DNA from: Dastarcus helophoroides
Taxonomy: Eukaryota > Arthropoda > Insecta > Coleoptera > Bothrideridae
NCBI GenBank assembly: GCA_028583605.1
Contig: CM053331.1
Location: forward strand, 39,532,283-39,596,282
DNA length: 64,000 nucleotides
Direction of reading: 5' to 3'
Under the pieces are notes generated by a model. The model worked only from the letters and a program-made list of their open reading frames with translations, was not told the DNA's origin and ran no database searches. The position numbers and the translations under genes were made by a program. Below, one piece after another: positions 36,101 to 46,584 of the stretch (position 1 is the first letter of the stretch; each line of letters begins with the position of its first letter).

Positions 36101-36614
36101 AACAAATTACCAATTAAATGTTCTGTAATTAAACAGTTAAACGTGCTCAAATCTGAAAATATGTACAACCGCAATCATAGACTAGTTTCGGCCTTTCTTG
36201 GCCTCATCAGTATAATGCGGTGGTTGTATACACTTCCAACTTAAAGCCGTTAGTCAGTCATATAAGTGTTTAAGACAGTAAACCCCCATTGGGTGACTTG
36301 TAACTTTTAGCTCTTTATTACGCAAACTTTTTCGCTACATGCTAATTGAAGCATTCTTTTCTGCTGAAATAATAAGCCTTGTATATATGAATATATACGA
36401 ATATATACAAGTTTATTATGATGCAATTGAAATCTAATTTCATTAGAATCTAATAAAATTGCTAAATTGCAATTGCAAAGTTCATAAACGAGGCAAAGCT
36501 TGTATCATGGGTTGCATCGCAACATGCATAGGTACAAACATCCTCGGCGTGACTTTATTTTTATCTAGTTCGACAAAGTTCAACAAATGGTCAGATTTGA
36601 AATCAAATTAAAAG
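36101..36614. repeat. ribozyme-bearing insertion, copy 2
   Basis: Second copy of the ~510-bp insertion, again lying between CTTCTAGATTTG and GTTGATTTGCTAAAGTG of the ELR unit. The shared flanks show this is a duplication of an already inserted element, not an independent insertion. It carries an apparently intact hammerhead on the minus strand. The tail alone (GACCAGATTTGAAATCAAAT...) recurs a third time at about 37,268-37,304. Confidence 0.7.
36163..36230 (-). ncRNA. type I hammerhead ribozyme, apparently intact
   Basis: A self-cleaving RNA motif. On the minus strand the catalytic core CTGATGA (plus-strand TCATCAG 36,204-36,210) is followed by stem II GGCC-AAGAAA-GGCC (36,203 down to 36,190) and then GAAAC (36,189-36,185). 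Next comes the palindrome ACTAGT, which would form a short or intermolecular stem III, and C17 (plus-strand G36,180); cleavage is predicted between 36,180 and 36,179. Stem I pairs ACAACC..GC.TTATA before the core with TATGAT.GC..GGTTGT after the site: six pairs next to the core, then two more, a bulge, and about seven further pairs. Short self-complementary stem III and long stem I are typical of hammerheads in Penelope-like elements and retrozymes. All conserved core bases are present. Expression and activity are not shown. Confidence 0.85.
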
Positions 36615-37560
36615 GTTGATTTGCTAAAGTGTACGGTTAGTGGAGGGTGGAGCAACGGGTAGCTTGATTTATATCTTGCAAAAGGTCGACGTTTTCCCTC
36701 ACGAAGACGGTTTGACGCAGGAGAGTACAGCCCTTGGTGTCGGTAATACCAGTCCTAATAAAAATGGGTCGTCACCTACAAGCGGTTTGTATAGATAAGA
36801 GGTTTGCATACATAACATTTTTGTTTCTGCGCATACGTCCGAACGTGGTAGTTTGTCGCCTTATGGCTATTAAAGAACTTCGTCATTACCTCTGCTACCA
36901 TCCCTTTACTCGTTCAATTTTCAACTTGCTTATAGTGCCATGAAAATGTTTTGGTTTTACATTAAATTCTCCTCTTTTTATTTTTTAACGGCTAAACGGT
37001 CGTTCAAAATATTTCTACAGAAGGTAAACCTGCGCTTCTATCTTTGAAAATAATTTTTTTGTTGATGTATTGAAGTGCATGGTTGGTAAATATGGAGGGT
37101 AAAACGGCTCGTAGCTTTATTGGTATCTTTAGGGTGGTGGAGATTTTGCCCTAAGAAAACGTGACAGGTACCGCTTTCAAGTGGGGGAGTATAGCCCTTG
37201 GTGTCTGTTATACCTGTCCTAATAATAGTGGGTCGTCACCTACAAGGGGTTTGTATAGATAACACGTTATCTATAACAAATGACCAGATTTGAAATCAAA
37301 TTAAAATGTTGATTTGCAAAAGTGTACGGCTAGTGGAGGGTAGAGCAACGGGTAGATTAATTTATATATTGCAAAAGGTCGACATTTTCGCTCACGAAGA
37401 GGGTTTGACGCAGGAGAGTACAGCCCTTGGTGTTGGTAATACCAGTTCTTATTAGAAAGGGTTGTCGCTTACAAAGACTTTATAAAGATACAGTTTTGAT
37501 CAGTTGGAAAACGATTGTTACCTGATAGTTATCAAAGAATACTATCGTTCAGTCTTCTCT
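36615..37560 (+). repeat. ELR block 6, end of array
   Basis: Units starting near 36,625, 37,070 and 37,315. The last is preceded only by the tail of the ribozyme-bearing insertion (37,268-37,304) and decays after about 37,500. The donor motifs in this block are lost (for example TTTTGGTTTTACATT). Order and sequence match block 5 closely. Confidence 0.7.
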
Positions 37561-40500
37561 TCCTCTTAATTTTTGTCGGTCTACTGATCAGATTTAAAAG
37601 GTCTAATTAGTATGTATAACATTTTCCGCCCAGTAAAATCTGTTATATGAAATAACAGAATTATAATAAATTATAATATAAGTTATAAAAAATTAAAGAG
37701 TTTTATTTTTAAATGATATGAAACTTATTTCGTATAAGGTCACATACCTCAGGCTTTATTGATTTTTTTTGTACTAAAATAGAAAAAAATTGATTTTAAT
37801 AATGCCAGTGGAATATGCTAATCAAATATATTAAATTTTTTAGCTTGGGTACTGGATTTTGCAAGTAAATCTTTAATATTTTACGCCTCTCAGCGGCATA
37901 GTTTACAAAATTGATTATAAAGCATCTCGGAGAAAGAGCGAACTTTATCCACCTAAAAACTACGGGACGAGAATTTAAATATGTCGCTTAAGTAGTAATG
38001 TTTCATATAACCAGAAAATTGCTAAAGCTTTCACCGTAGTGAGGCATAAAAGAGCACACTGAAGTGGAAATTAGAGTAATATCGACCAATTGACAAAATC
38101 GTGAATAGGCCATATTTTTTCGCGCGACGAATTTTAGATTTTTTGTTCATTTTTGATAAAATAAATTATTGCAGTACATATGGGTTACGTGAAATTTTTA
38201 ATATTTATTATTGTATTGTTAATATATTTTATGAGTTATGTACATGTCAAAGTAGTTTAATTTAAAATTTTCCCCAATCATATTCTATCTATTTATAAAA
38301 TATCGTGTTGTCCTGATTAGAAAAGAATTATTTTATGAAATCACCGATTGTTTATCGAACAAACGCGCTAATTAGGCGAATTAGCTCTCCCCGTTTTTTG
38401 GGTTAAACCCGCAGCTGCATTCAACCGGTCGTCCCGGTTATTTATTTGCTGTAAATCTGCCGAACGCAGGGGCGTAATTGCTTAAACGTATTTACATGTG
38501 TTATATTGACATTGTTGTAATACACTCGCACGGTCGCGTACTTGCTTTAACATGTTTAGAGCCCGTTTAGTCCGTGATGTACGACCGCCGTAACCAAATA
38601 CGGGCGACTTCACATAACAGCGACGAAAATGTCGTTAATAAACTCCCACAAAATTCTAGTCACAGTTGAAGCGTAATCATGGGGTGGGATTAAGACTATT
38701 TTTGTTTGTTTGGAACATTTGATCTACCCAAGTTTGAGAGTAATTGTGTACTTGAGGTCTACTTTTTCTTCCATCTTTGGTGAGAGATTTACCATAATTA
38801 TCCTCTCTAGTGTCAAGTTAAAGAAAGACAACTTCCTGGGGGAATTCACCCTCGCTTCTAAATAAAAAATCGATGGGGATGCATTTCCATAATTCGCGTG
38901 TCATAAATAATTCATAAATTTTAAACTTAATTACCCCTAAAGGCGTCTTAAATTAAATAAATTTAAAACTGAAACTTATCAGATATTGCGACAGCGGTTA
39001 CTGCAGAACAACATTAAATACCTCTAACGCGCTTGACTTTCATTTGGGTTAAAACGTTTCAGGTGCAACCCCAAACCTACATCGAAATGGGTAAGTAAGC
39101 AAGCTGCATTTTTGTTTAAAATTACGCTTGACTTGATCGGAATACAACGACTTGTGCTTTTTTCACCAGTAATAATGCACAACGCGATTCACGTTCCCTT
39201 TTAGGAATGAAACATTAAAAGACCATCCGAATACTCTCCCAACAGCTAAAGATTTTGCATTTCTTCCACTCAATTTACTTTTAAATTTCCTCTTCTATAT
39301 ATAGCCTACCGTTTTTTCTTAGCTCCACCTTTTCACGTAGCAATATGGCACGCACGCGAAATTATATCTTTTGGCGTTATGCTCGCAAAGATTTCAATTT
39401 TGTTTACCTGCAACGATATTTACCGAAATCCTTTGCATTGTAAAATACTCAATTTAAACTTCCAGGAATATCGCGCCCCATTCACCGGTAAAGAGACGTC
39501 GACACATATGAGCGTTTTTAAATCAAAAAGTCGACGCCAGCGATTTTTATTAAAATTTATGCGAAACTCTCGCGACGTATTCACCACTCCTTCCCCGCCT
39601 CGAGGATAATTGCCAAATTTTAAGACGATTTAATGTGCGGGCGAAGATTTTAATTAATAAAAAGGGGGTGGGGGCGAAGCGAGCGGTGGAAATTCCTAAA
39701 TCATCCCGGAAATATACATAATAAAGTAAAACATAAATCTTGGCGAATAAGTCTGGCAGCTCGAGTCGGACGGACAGGCGTTTACTGGAGGAATAATCAG
39801 CTTGATGTTTGCAACAATTTCTGGGTCGACGTTTAAGCTAATAAACAAACAGCCAACTGGGATCCAAGAATTTAACAAAGCTCTTCACGAATAGTTAGCT
39901 TCGCCATGTTAAATGGATGGAGTCGGGTCTGAGTTGCCTCTGTTAACTATTCTGTCAGACAGTAGGAGAAAATAATCTCGAAAACGACTGATTTTAAATT
40001 AGCGAGAGCAATTTGTTTCTTTACGGAAGGTTTGCAACGGTTGTAATTCGCTCCGAAAGAGAATAACTGTAACTGAAGACTTTGCTCAAAATCGATTTAA
40101 ATAAAAAATATATTTCCACTTCCCGACTACTTCACTTAAACTTTAAGTACAACCTTAACTTAAATAATGATTACTCGAGTGAAATTCTAAATTCGACAAA
40201 TACCGACACATGAGTGATGGAAATTTTTCGCATCGTCAACGCCACAGTTCGTAAAATAAGGGGTCCAATTAGGCCCAAAATTAAAAATTAATTTGGAACG
40301 CTACACGTATTTTGCTAACGATCAATTTCGCCGGATCGCGCCCCCGCAAGAAAAAAGTTAATATCGCACTTTCAAGAACAATATCTGTTGGAATAATGCC
40401 CGAAATTTTCCTTTTCATAAATTTCATTTATTGACGGTCGAAATTCTCGGCTCTGTTTTCTTTCGGAGCGAAAGCTGGGAAAGTGGGTGTAAATAATTAA

Positions 40501-40885
40501 AGAAGGAATATTTCGGAGAACGGCTCGGATAATGGACCTCTACGGCGGTCTGGGCGAAAGGGAACTGGCGAAGATCGGAATATGGTTGTGAAACTTTTAA
40601 GCCTAATTTTGGTCTAAGTCTGGATAAGGATTAGGGGAATAGAAAAAAATGGGGGCGGATCAGCCGGTGGCGTTCGTGCTTAATCCTTCTGTTAACTACG
40701 AGTTTCAAAATTTGATCAGGCGCGTTTTAAAGAGTGAAGGAGATTCATTTTTCAATGAGGGGGTTATTCCGTAACGCTCTCGAATGAAAGGGGGTTGATC
40801 ATCAGAATTTACATTCGGGGCCAAGACTAATTTATTTATTATTGTTATGTGACACTATTCCACTCTATGAGATTTCCAGATTTTT
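37561..40885. other. single-copy-like DNA; only a microexon candidate
   Basis: After the array the sequence becomes non-repetitive. Bases 37,561-38,330 are very AT-rich. From about 38,340 the composition is more balanced, with TAATTA-type homeodomain-like sites (GCTAATTAG near 38,368). Apart from the microexon candidate at 39,063-39,090 no coding or RNA feature was identified. Confidence 0.4.
39063..39090 (+). other. candidate 28-nt microexon
   Basis: GTGCAACCCCAAACCTACAT... is preceded by an acceptor-like CGTTTCAG with a branch-point-like TCTAAC about 30 nt upstream, and followed directly by a perfect donor GTAAGTAAG at 39,091. Read from its first base it gives VQPQTYIEM plus one base. The host gene is not visible in this window, so this could be an alternative microexon of a large gene spanning the region, or a chance match. 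Confidence 0.3.
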
Positions 40886-41003
40886 TTCTGTAATAACTTG
40901 AAATCCCGTAAACTTAAGGTTACTTGAGATCACGTAGACTCAAGGTTACTTGAGATCACGTAAACTCAAGCTTACTTCAAGATTACGTAAATTCAAGGTT
41001 GAA

Positions 41004-41290
41004 ATACAAAACTTGTCTCCTGAAACCAAGAAAGAATAAAAAACGCAACAAAGGTTGCTCTTACGCGTTTCAAGCTATTATCTTCAGAGAGATACAGTTT
41101 CAGTATCTCTCTGCAGAGAGATACAGTATCAGAAACTCTCTGAAGAGAGATACAGTATCAGTATCTCTCTGAAGATGATGGCTTGGCTGTCGAAACGCGT
41201 TAGAGCAACCTTTGTTGTGTTTTTTAATCTCCTGGTTTCAGGAGACAAGCTTTGTATTTCAACCTGGAATTTACGTAATCTTGAAGTAAG
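41004..41290. repeat. F1 foldback element with internal minisatellite
   Basis: The left arm (GAAATACAAAACTTGTCTCC...GGTTGCTCTTACGCGTTTC) and right arm (CGAAACGCGTTAGAGCAACC...GGAGACAAGCTTTGTATTTC) are complementary over about 90 bp. Between them lie repeats of a ~30-bp GAGAGATACAGTATCAG type unit (41,090-41,175). The element sits in the TCAAGGTCA array. Confidence 0.8.
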
Positions 41291-41710
41291 ATAACTAAGG
41301 ACCAGTCGGTTTCACCAAAAAAAAAGTTTACTTGAGATCATGTAAACTCAAGGTTATGTGAGATTACGAAAGCTTAAGGTTACTTAAAATCAAGATCGCG
41401 TGAGGTTAGGGTCATGTTAGCTTAAGGTCACAAGACTGCAGGATTACGTTAGCTTAAGGTTGCATGTGTTCAAGGTCACGTTAATTCAAAGTTACATGAG
41501 TCCAAGGTTGCGTTAACACAAGGTCATTTGAGTTTTGAGATCACATGAGTTCAACGTCATGCAAGTTCAACGTGACCTGCGGTCAAGTTTGCGTAAAGCC
41601 AAGGTTAAACTAGCTTAATATCACTTGAGTTCAATATCACGCGAGTTCAACGTTACTATATCTCAAGGTCATGCGAGCCGAAGGTCATCAATTTAAGACT
41701 ATACAAGCTT

Positions 41711-41821
41711 AGTACAGGATAAACTTCTTCCGGGATTGGACCGTGTCAAAGGACTACTAAAAGTAGCACTCTTAGTAGTTCTTTGACACGGTATAATCCC
41801 GAAAGAAGTATATCCTGTACT
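41711..41821. repeat. 111-bp palindrome, 50-bp arms
   Basis: Arms 41,711-41,760 and 41,772-41,821 are complementary at about 45 of 50 positions (AGTACAGGATAAACTTCTTC... against ...GAAAGAAGTATATCCTGTACT) around an 11-nt loop. One arm recurs alone at 45,473-45,525, so this is a dispersed foldback family. Confidence 0.85.
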
Positions 41822-44271
41822 GACTCTGGCTGTGGAAGCCTCCGTTATCATATACAAGCTTAAGACAACGCAAATCTCTAGGCCACGTTATTTTAAAGTC
41901 TCGTTAGGTCAGGGGTAAATTGAAGGTCATTTCAGTGTCACGTAAGTTTAAGATCACATAAGTTTAAGGTCACATAAGTTCAAGGTCACGCAAAGGCAAG
42001 GTTGCGTAGGTTAAAAGCCGCGCGGTCAAGGTCACATAGGTTCAAGGTCACACAAATTCAATGTGATACTTAATTATGGTCACACAAAGTCAAGGACACA
42101 TGTGTTCAAGATCGTGTTTGGTCAAATTCATTTAAGGTCAATGTCACGCAAGTTCAAGGTCACGCAAAGGCAAGGTTGCATGGGTTAAAAGACGCGCGTG
42201 GCCAAGGTCTCGTAGATTCAAGGTCACGCAAATTTAATGTGACACGTAATTATGGTCACACAAAGTCAAGGACACATGTGTTTAAGATCGTGTTTGGTTA
42301 AATCCATTTAAGGTCAAGGTCACGCAACTTTAAGGTCACGCGTGGTCAATGTCACGTGTAGTGGTTACACGATGTCTAGAACACGTAGGTTTAGGGTAAC
42401 GGGTTCTAGGTCGCGTTTTGCCAAGGGCATTTCAGGTCATAGTCACCTGGGATCAAGGTCACGCGAATTCAACATCACATGTGATCAAGGTTACGCAGGG
42501 TAAAGGTTGCGTGAGTTTAAGATTAAATGAGTTCAATTTTACAAGATCTCAATTTCATGCTAGCCGAAAGTCATGAATTTAAGATTATACAAGCTTAAGA
42601 TTACCTAAGTCTCATGTCCACGTAATCTTGTAGTTTCATTGGGTCAGGGGTAAATTGGAGGTCATACGAGTTCAATGTCACGTAAGTTCAAGGTCACACG
42701 AGGTCAAGGTTACATGAGTTAAAGGTCGCATGCGGCCAAGGTTATGTAACTTTAAGGTCACCTGAATTTAAGGTAACGTGCGGGCAAGGTCACACAGGGT
42801 CAAGGACACGTTGGTTCAAGGTCACGTGAAGTGAAAGTCACGCAAGTTCAAGGTCGCATGTGGTCAGGGTCACACCAGGTCAAGGTCACACAAGGTGAAG
42901 GTCATACAAAGGTCAAGGTCATGTAAGTTCAAGATTGCGTGTGATCAAGGTCACGCACAAGGTCAAGGTTACACAAGGTGAAGTTACACGAAGGTCAAGT
43001 TCATGTGGATTTAAGGTTGCGTGTGGTCAGGGTTACACCAGGTCAAGGTCACACAAGCTGAAAGTCATACGAAGGTCAAGATTATGTGGGTTCAAGGTTG
43101 CGTGTAGTCAGATCAGTGTCACGCGAGGTCAAGGTTACATGAGTTAAAGATTGCATGTGACCAAGGTAACGTAACTTTAAAGTCACGTGAATTTAGGGTT
43201 ACGTGCGGACAAGGTCATACAGAACCAAGGTCACGTTGTTTTAAGGTCACGTATAGTCAAAATCAATGGAGGTCAAGGTCACGCAAGTTTAGGGTCGCGT
43301 GTGGTCAAGGTCACACCAGGTTAAGGTCACACAAGGTGAAGATTATGCGAAGGTCAAGGTCATGTGGGTTCAAAGTTGCGTGTGGTCAAGGTTACACCAG
43401 GTCAAGGTCAGACAAGGTGAAGGGTATACGAAGGTCAAGGTTCTGTGAGTTTAAGGTTGCGTGTGGTCAAAGTCACACCAGATCAGTATCACACTAGGTG
43501 GTCAAGGTTACATGAGTTAAAGGTCGCATGTGACTAAGGTTACGTAACTTTAAGGTCACGTGAATTTGGGGTTACGTGCGGACAGGGTCATATAGAGCCA
43601 AGGACAAGTTGTTTCAAGGTCACGTATAGTTAAAATCAATGGAGGTCAAGGTTACGCAAGTCAAAGGTCGCGTGTGGTCAAGGTTACACCAGGTCAAGGT
43701 CACACAAGGTGAAGATCATACAAAGGTTAAGGTCATGCGGGTTCAAAGTTGCGTGTGGTCAAGGTTACACCAGTTCAAGGTCACACAAGGTGAAGGGTAT
43801 ACGAAGGTCAAGGTGATGTGGGTTCAAGGTTGCGTGTGGTCAAGGTCACATTAGATCAGCATCACATGAGGTGAAGGTCACACTAAGTCAAGGTCACACA
43901 AGTTTAAGGTCACACGGGTTCAAAGTCACACGGGTTCAAGGTCACACGAGTTTGACGCCACGTGAGTTTAAGGTCACGTTAACTCAGGATCATTGCGTTC
44001 AGGATTACGTTATTTTAAGATCACGTGTGTTCAAACTCACGTTAGCTCGAAGTCACATGAGTTCAAAATGGCGAAAATGCAAAAGTATTTGAGGCAAGGT
44101 TATTGCAGTTCAAGGTTACGTGACTTCAATGTCATATCGCTTAAGGTTATGTGAAGTCAAGGTCATACGAGTTCAAGAACGTACAGACTTAAAATCACGT
44201 GAGCTCAAGACCACGTAGTCTCAAGGTCACGTGAGTTCAAGCTGAGGGTTTTTTGGGGTTGGTTTTTGTTA

Positions 44272-44278
<7 letters not shown>

Positions 44279-44331
<53 letters not shown>

Positions 44332-44424
44332 GAGAGAGGAGAGAGGAGAGAGGAGAGAGGAGAGAGAGAGAGAGAGAGGGGAGAGAGAGGAGAGAGGGAG
44401 AGAGAAGAGAGAGAGAAGAGAGAG

Positions 44425-44455
<31 letters not shown>

Positions 44456-44456
44456 G

Positions 44457-44496
<40 letters not shown>

Positions 44497-44600
44497 GGGA
44501 GAGAGAGAGTGTCAAAATTACAAAAAAAACTTAATTTTTAAGACCTCATAGTCTCAAAGTCACGTGAGAGAGAGAGAGAGAGAGAGGAGAGAAAAGAGAA

Positions 44601-44662
<62 letters not shown>

Positions 44663-44710
44663 AAATTACAAAAAAACTTAATTTTCACGACCTCATAGTC
44701 TCAAAGTCAC

Positions 44711-44790
<80 letters not shown>

Positions 44791-44807
44791 AGAGAAAAGA
44801 GAGAGAG

Positions 44808-44845
<38 letters not shown>

Positions 44846-44901
44846 AAGTGTCAACATTACAAAAAAACTTAATTTTTAAGACCTCATAGTCTCAAAGTCA
44901 C

Positions 44902-44967
<66 letters not shown>

Positions 44968-45015
44968 AAATTACAAAAAAACTTAATTTTCAAGACCTCA
45001 TAGTCTCAAAGTCAC

Positions 45016-45065
<50 letters not shown>

Positions 45066-45074
45066 AGAGAGAAA

Positions 45075-45128
<54 letters not shown>

Positions 45129-45136
45129 AGAGAGAG

Positions 45137-45168
<32 letters not shown>

Positions 45169-45186
45169 AAGAGAGAAAGAGAGAGT
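44279..45186 (+). repeat. (GA)n tracts alternating with a conserved linker
   Basis: Five GA-rich tracts are separated or followed by the linker GTCAAAATTACAAAAAAACT...TTTTTAAGACCTCATAGTCTCAAAGTCACGTGA near 44,512, 44,659, 44,848, 44,964 and 45,183 (the last partial). The linker carries a piece of the neighbouring AAGTCACGTGAG minisatellite, so tract plus linker amplified as one unit. Long open frames on both strands here are repeat artefacts. GAGA tracts bind GAGA-factor-type proteins in insects. Confidence 0.9.
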
Positions 45187-45215
45187 CAAAATTACAAAAA
45201 AAACTTAATTTTAAT

Positions 45216-46106
45216 GAAATTTGGCAAAATTTCAACTTTATTTCGGAATTTACACTTTTCTCCGAATTTGAAGGTCAACGTTTCGATAAATCAGTCCATA
45301 TTTACATTTAAAATAGAAAATTTGGGGTCGAAATTTTGAGAATTTTTTATGCATTTTAAGGTTTTTTGATTTTTTACCTTTTTGCGAAATTCTAGATTCA
45401 AATTTGTACTATTTTAGGTCGTTATGTCATTTGAGTTTGAAATACTAAATAATTATTATTTTAGTACAGGATATACTTCTTTCGGGATTGGACCGTGTCA
45501 AAGAACTACTAAAAGTGTTCGACGTTTTGCCCACCATCGTAGGGGCTTCTTCAGGAACAAAAAAAGAAACAATAAATGAAAAGAGGAATATAAGCTAATA
45601 TGCAAAAAAATATTATTTTACGTCAAATGCACATTTCAGAAAAAAAGTATTTTTATCAAATTTAGAGTGACCTTTCAAACTATTCTATTCAAAAGTAAAA
45701 ATTTCTAGTTTTCAGAGATGTCAGACTTTTTTTTCAATATTTTCACTTTAATCTCGATATTTCAGTTCTCACCTCGAAAGTTCAATTGTTTCTTCAAATT
45801 CCTGATTAAATTTAAAATGTTTGTAATTTTTTGTAATTTAAGTAAGTTCTTTTCCAAATATCAATTTTATTTTACCAAAACTCAAATCTGAATTCACAAT
45901 TTCTGTTTTCATCTCAAAATTTTGATGCATTATCTAGAAATTTCGATTATGACCAAAAAAATTTAGATCGAAATTTGCCCACTAAGGCAGCAAATTTCGG
46001 ATTAAATTGCGAAAATGGTAAAAATAAGAAATAAAATTATAGAAATCATATTAAAATTTTTAAGAAAGTCGTAAGAATTTTTCCGAAATTTTAACATGAC
46101 AATAAA
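45216..46106. other. AT-rich; half palindrome 45,473-45,580
   Basis: AT-rich degenerate TTTTGAAATTT-type sequence with no gene. At 45,473 the arm AGTACAGGATATACTTCTTT matches the 41,711 palindrome and runs on into TTCGACGTTTTGCCCACCAT...GGGGCTTCTTCAGGAAC. On the minus strand this last part reads CTGAAGAAGCCCC...GGGCAAAACGTC, close to the hammerhead-like ends of Penelope-type elements but with A for G12. Confidence 0.5.
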
Positions 46107-46110
46107 ATAC

Positions 46111-46456
46111 TGTAACAAAATGTAATTATAAAGTTTATTTGGGAAATTTCTAGAAAATTTGATAAGGGGAAGCGGCCGCGATAATAAATCAAACGGCAGA
46201 TAAGCGCGCCAGAAATTTTGGCCAACGATAAGCATTATCTGCTGGATTTTTCTAGAACTTGAATCGGGATCTATATATAGGGGGTTCGGTCGGCTTTCCC
46301 TCAGTCCAGTTAGTTAGTTGGTTGTTAGAAGTCAATGAATAAGTTAGATAATTAAACAGTATTAGTGAATTACAATTGTTGTGTTCCAGAATCAGTTGGA
46401 AATAAAGTGGGTACAATTCACGGCGTATTAATCATTTGAACCGATAACGCGCAACA
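46111..46456 (+). mobile_element. solo LTR with 4-bp TSD (ATAC)
   Basis: Begins TGTAACAAAATGTAATTATA and ends CGATAACGCGCAACA, flanked by ATAC at 46,107-46,110 and 46,457-46,460. It contains GGCCGCGATAATAAATCAAA, a GCAGATAAG motif, the TATA box CTATATATAG (46,271-46,280) and AATAAA (46,401-46,406). It is the best-preserved member of the LTR family here and defines its ends. No internal coding region follows. Confidence 0.88.
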
Positions 46457-46584
46457 ATACATTTAATTTCATAGCTGCATAGAGGGAGGCACATACCACC
46501 TTCTGAGGATGCTTTCCACAGGTGTAGCGGTATTTTTTCAGAGCGAATAACCAAAATATCTAATTTCTAAACAATTAAAATTGG

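Larger units (their letters stand above)
40886..44240 (+). repeat. TCAAGGTCA minisatellite array 1
   Basis: Degenerate short units of roughly 16-25 bp such as GTTCAAGGTCACGTGAG, GGTCAAGGTCACACAAG and TTCAAGGTTACGTGAG repeat throughout. Higher-order repetition is visible: the order GGTCACACCAGG, GGTCACACAAGGTGAAG, CGAAGGTCAAGGTCATG, GGTTGCGTGTGGTCAAGG recurs near 42,870, 43,020, 43,300, 43,390, 43,680 and 43,780. TCAAGGTCA is the extended half-site bound by FTZ-F1/ERR-type nuclear receptors, and CACGTG is an E-box; both occur many times. Reading frames in it are by-products of the repeat. It is interrupted by an F1 copy and a palindrome. Confidence 0.85.

Noticed and set aside
42935..44092. 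Open frames reading through the TCAAGGTCA minisatellite.
   Set aside because: They translate the repeat unit itself (KVT, QGH patterns) and shift with every unit-length change.
44237..45235. Open frames rich in Arg-Glu or Leu-Ser repeats.
   Set aside because: Product of (GA)n tracts; no non-repeat sequence of any length is encoded.
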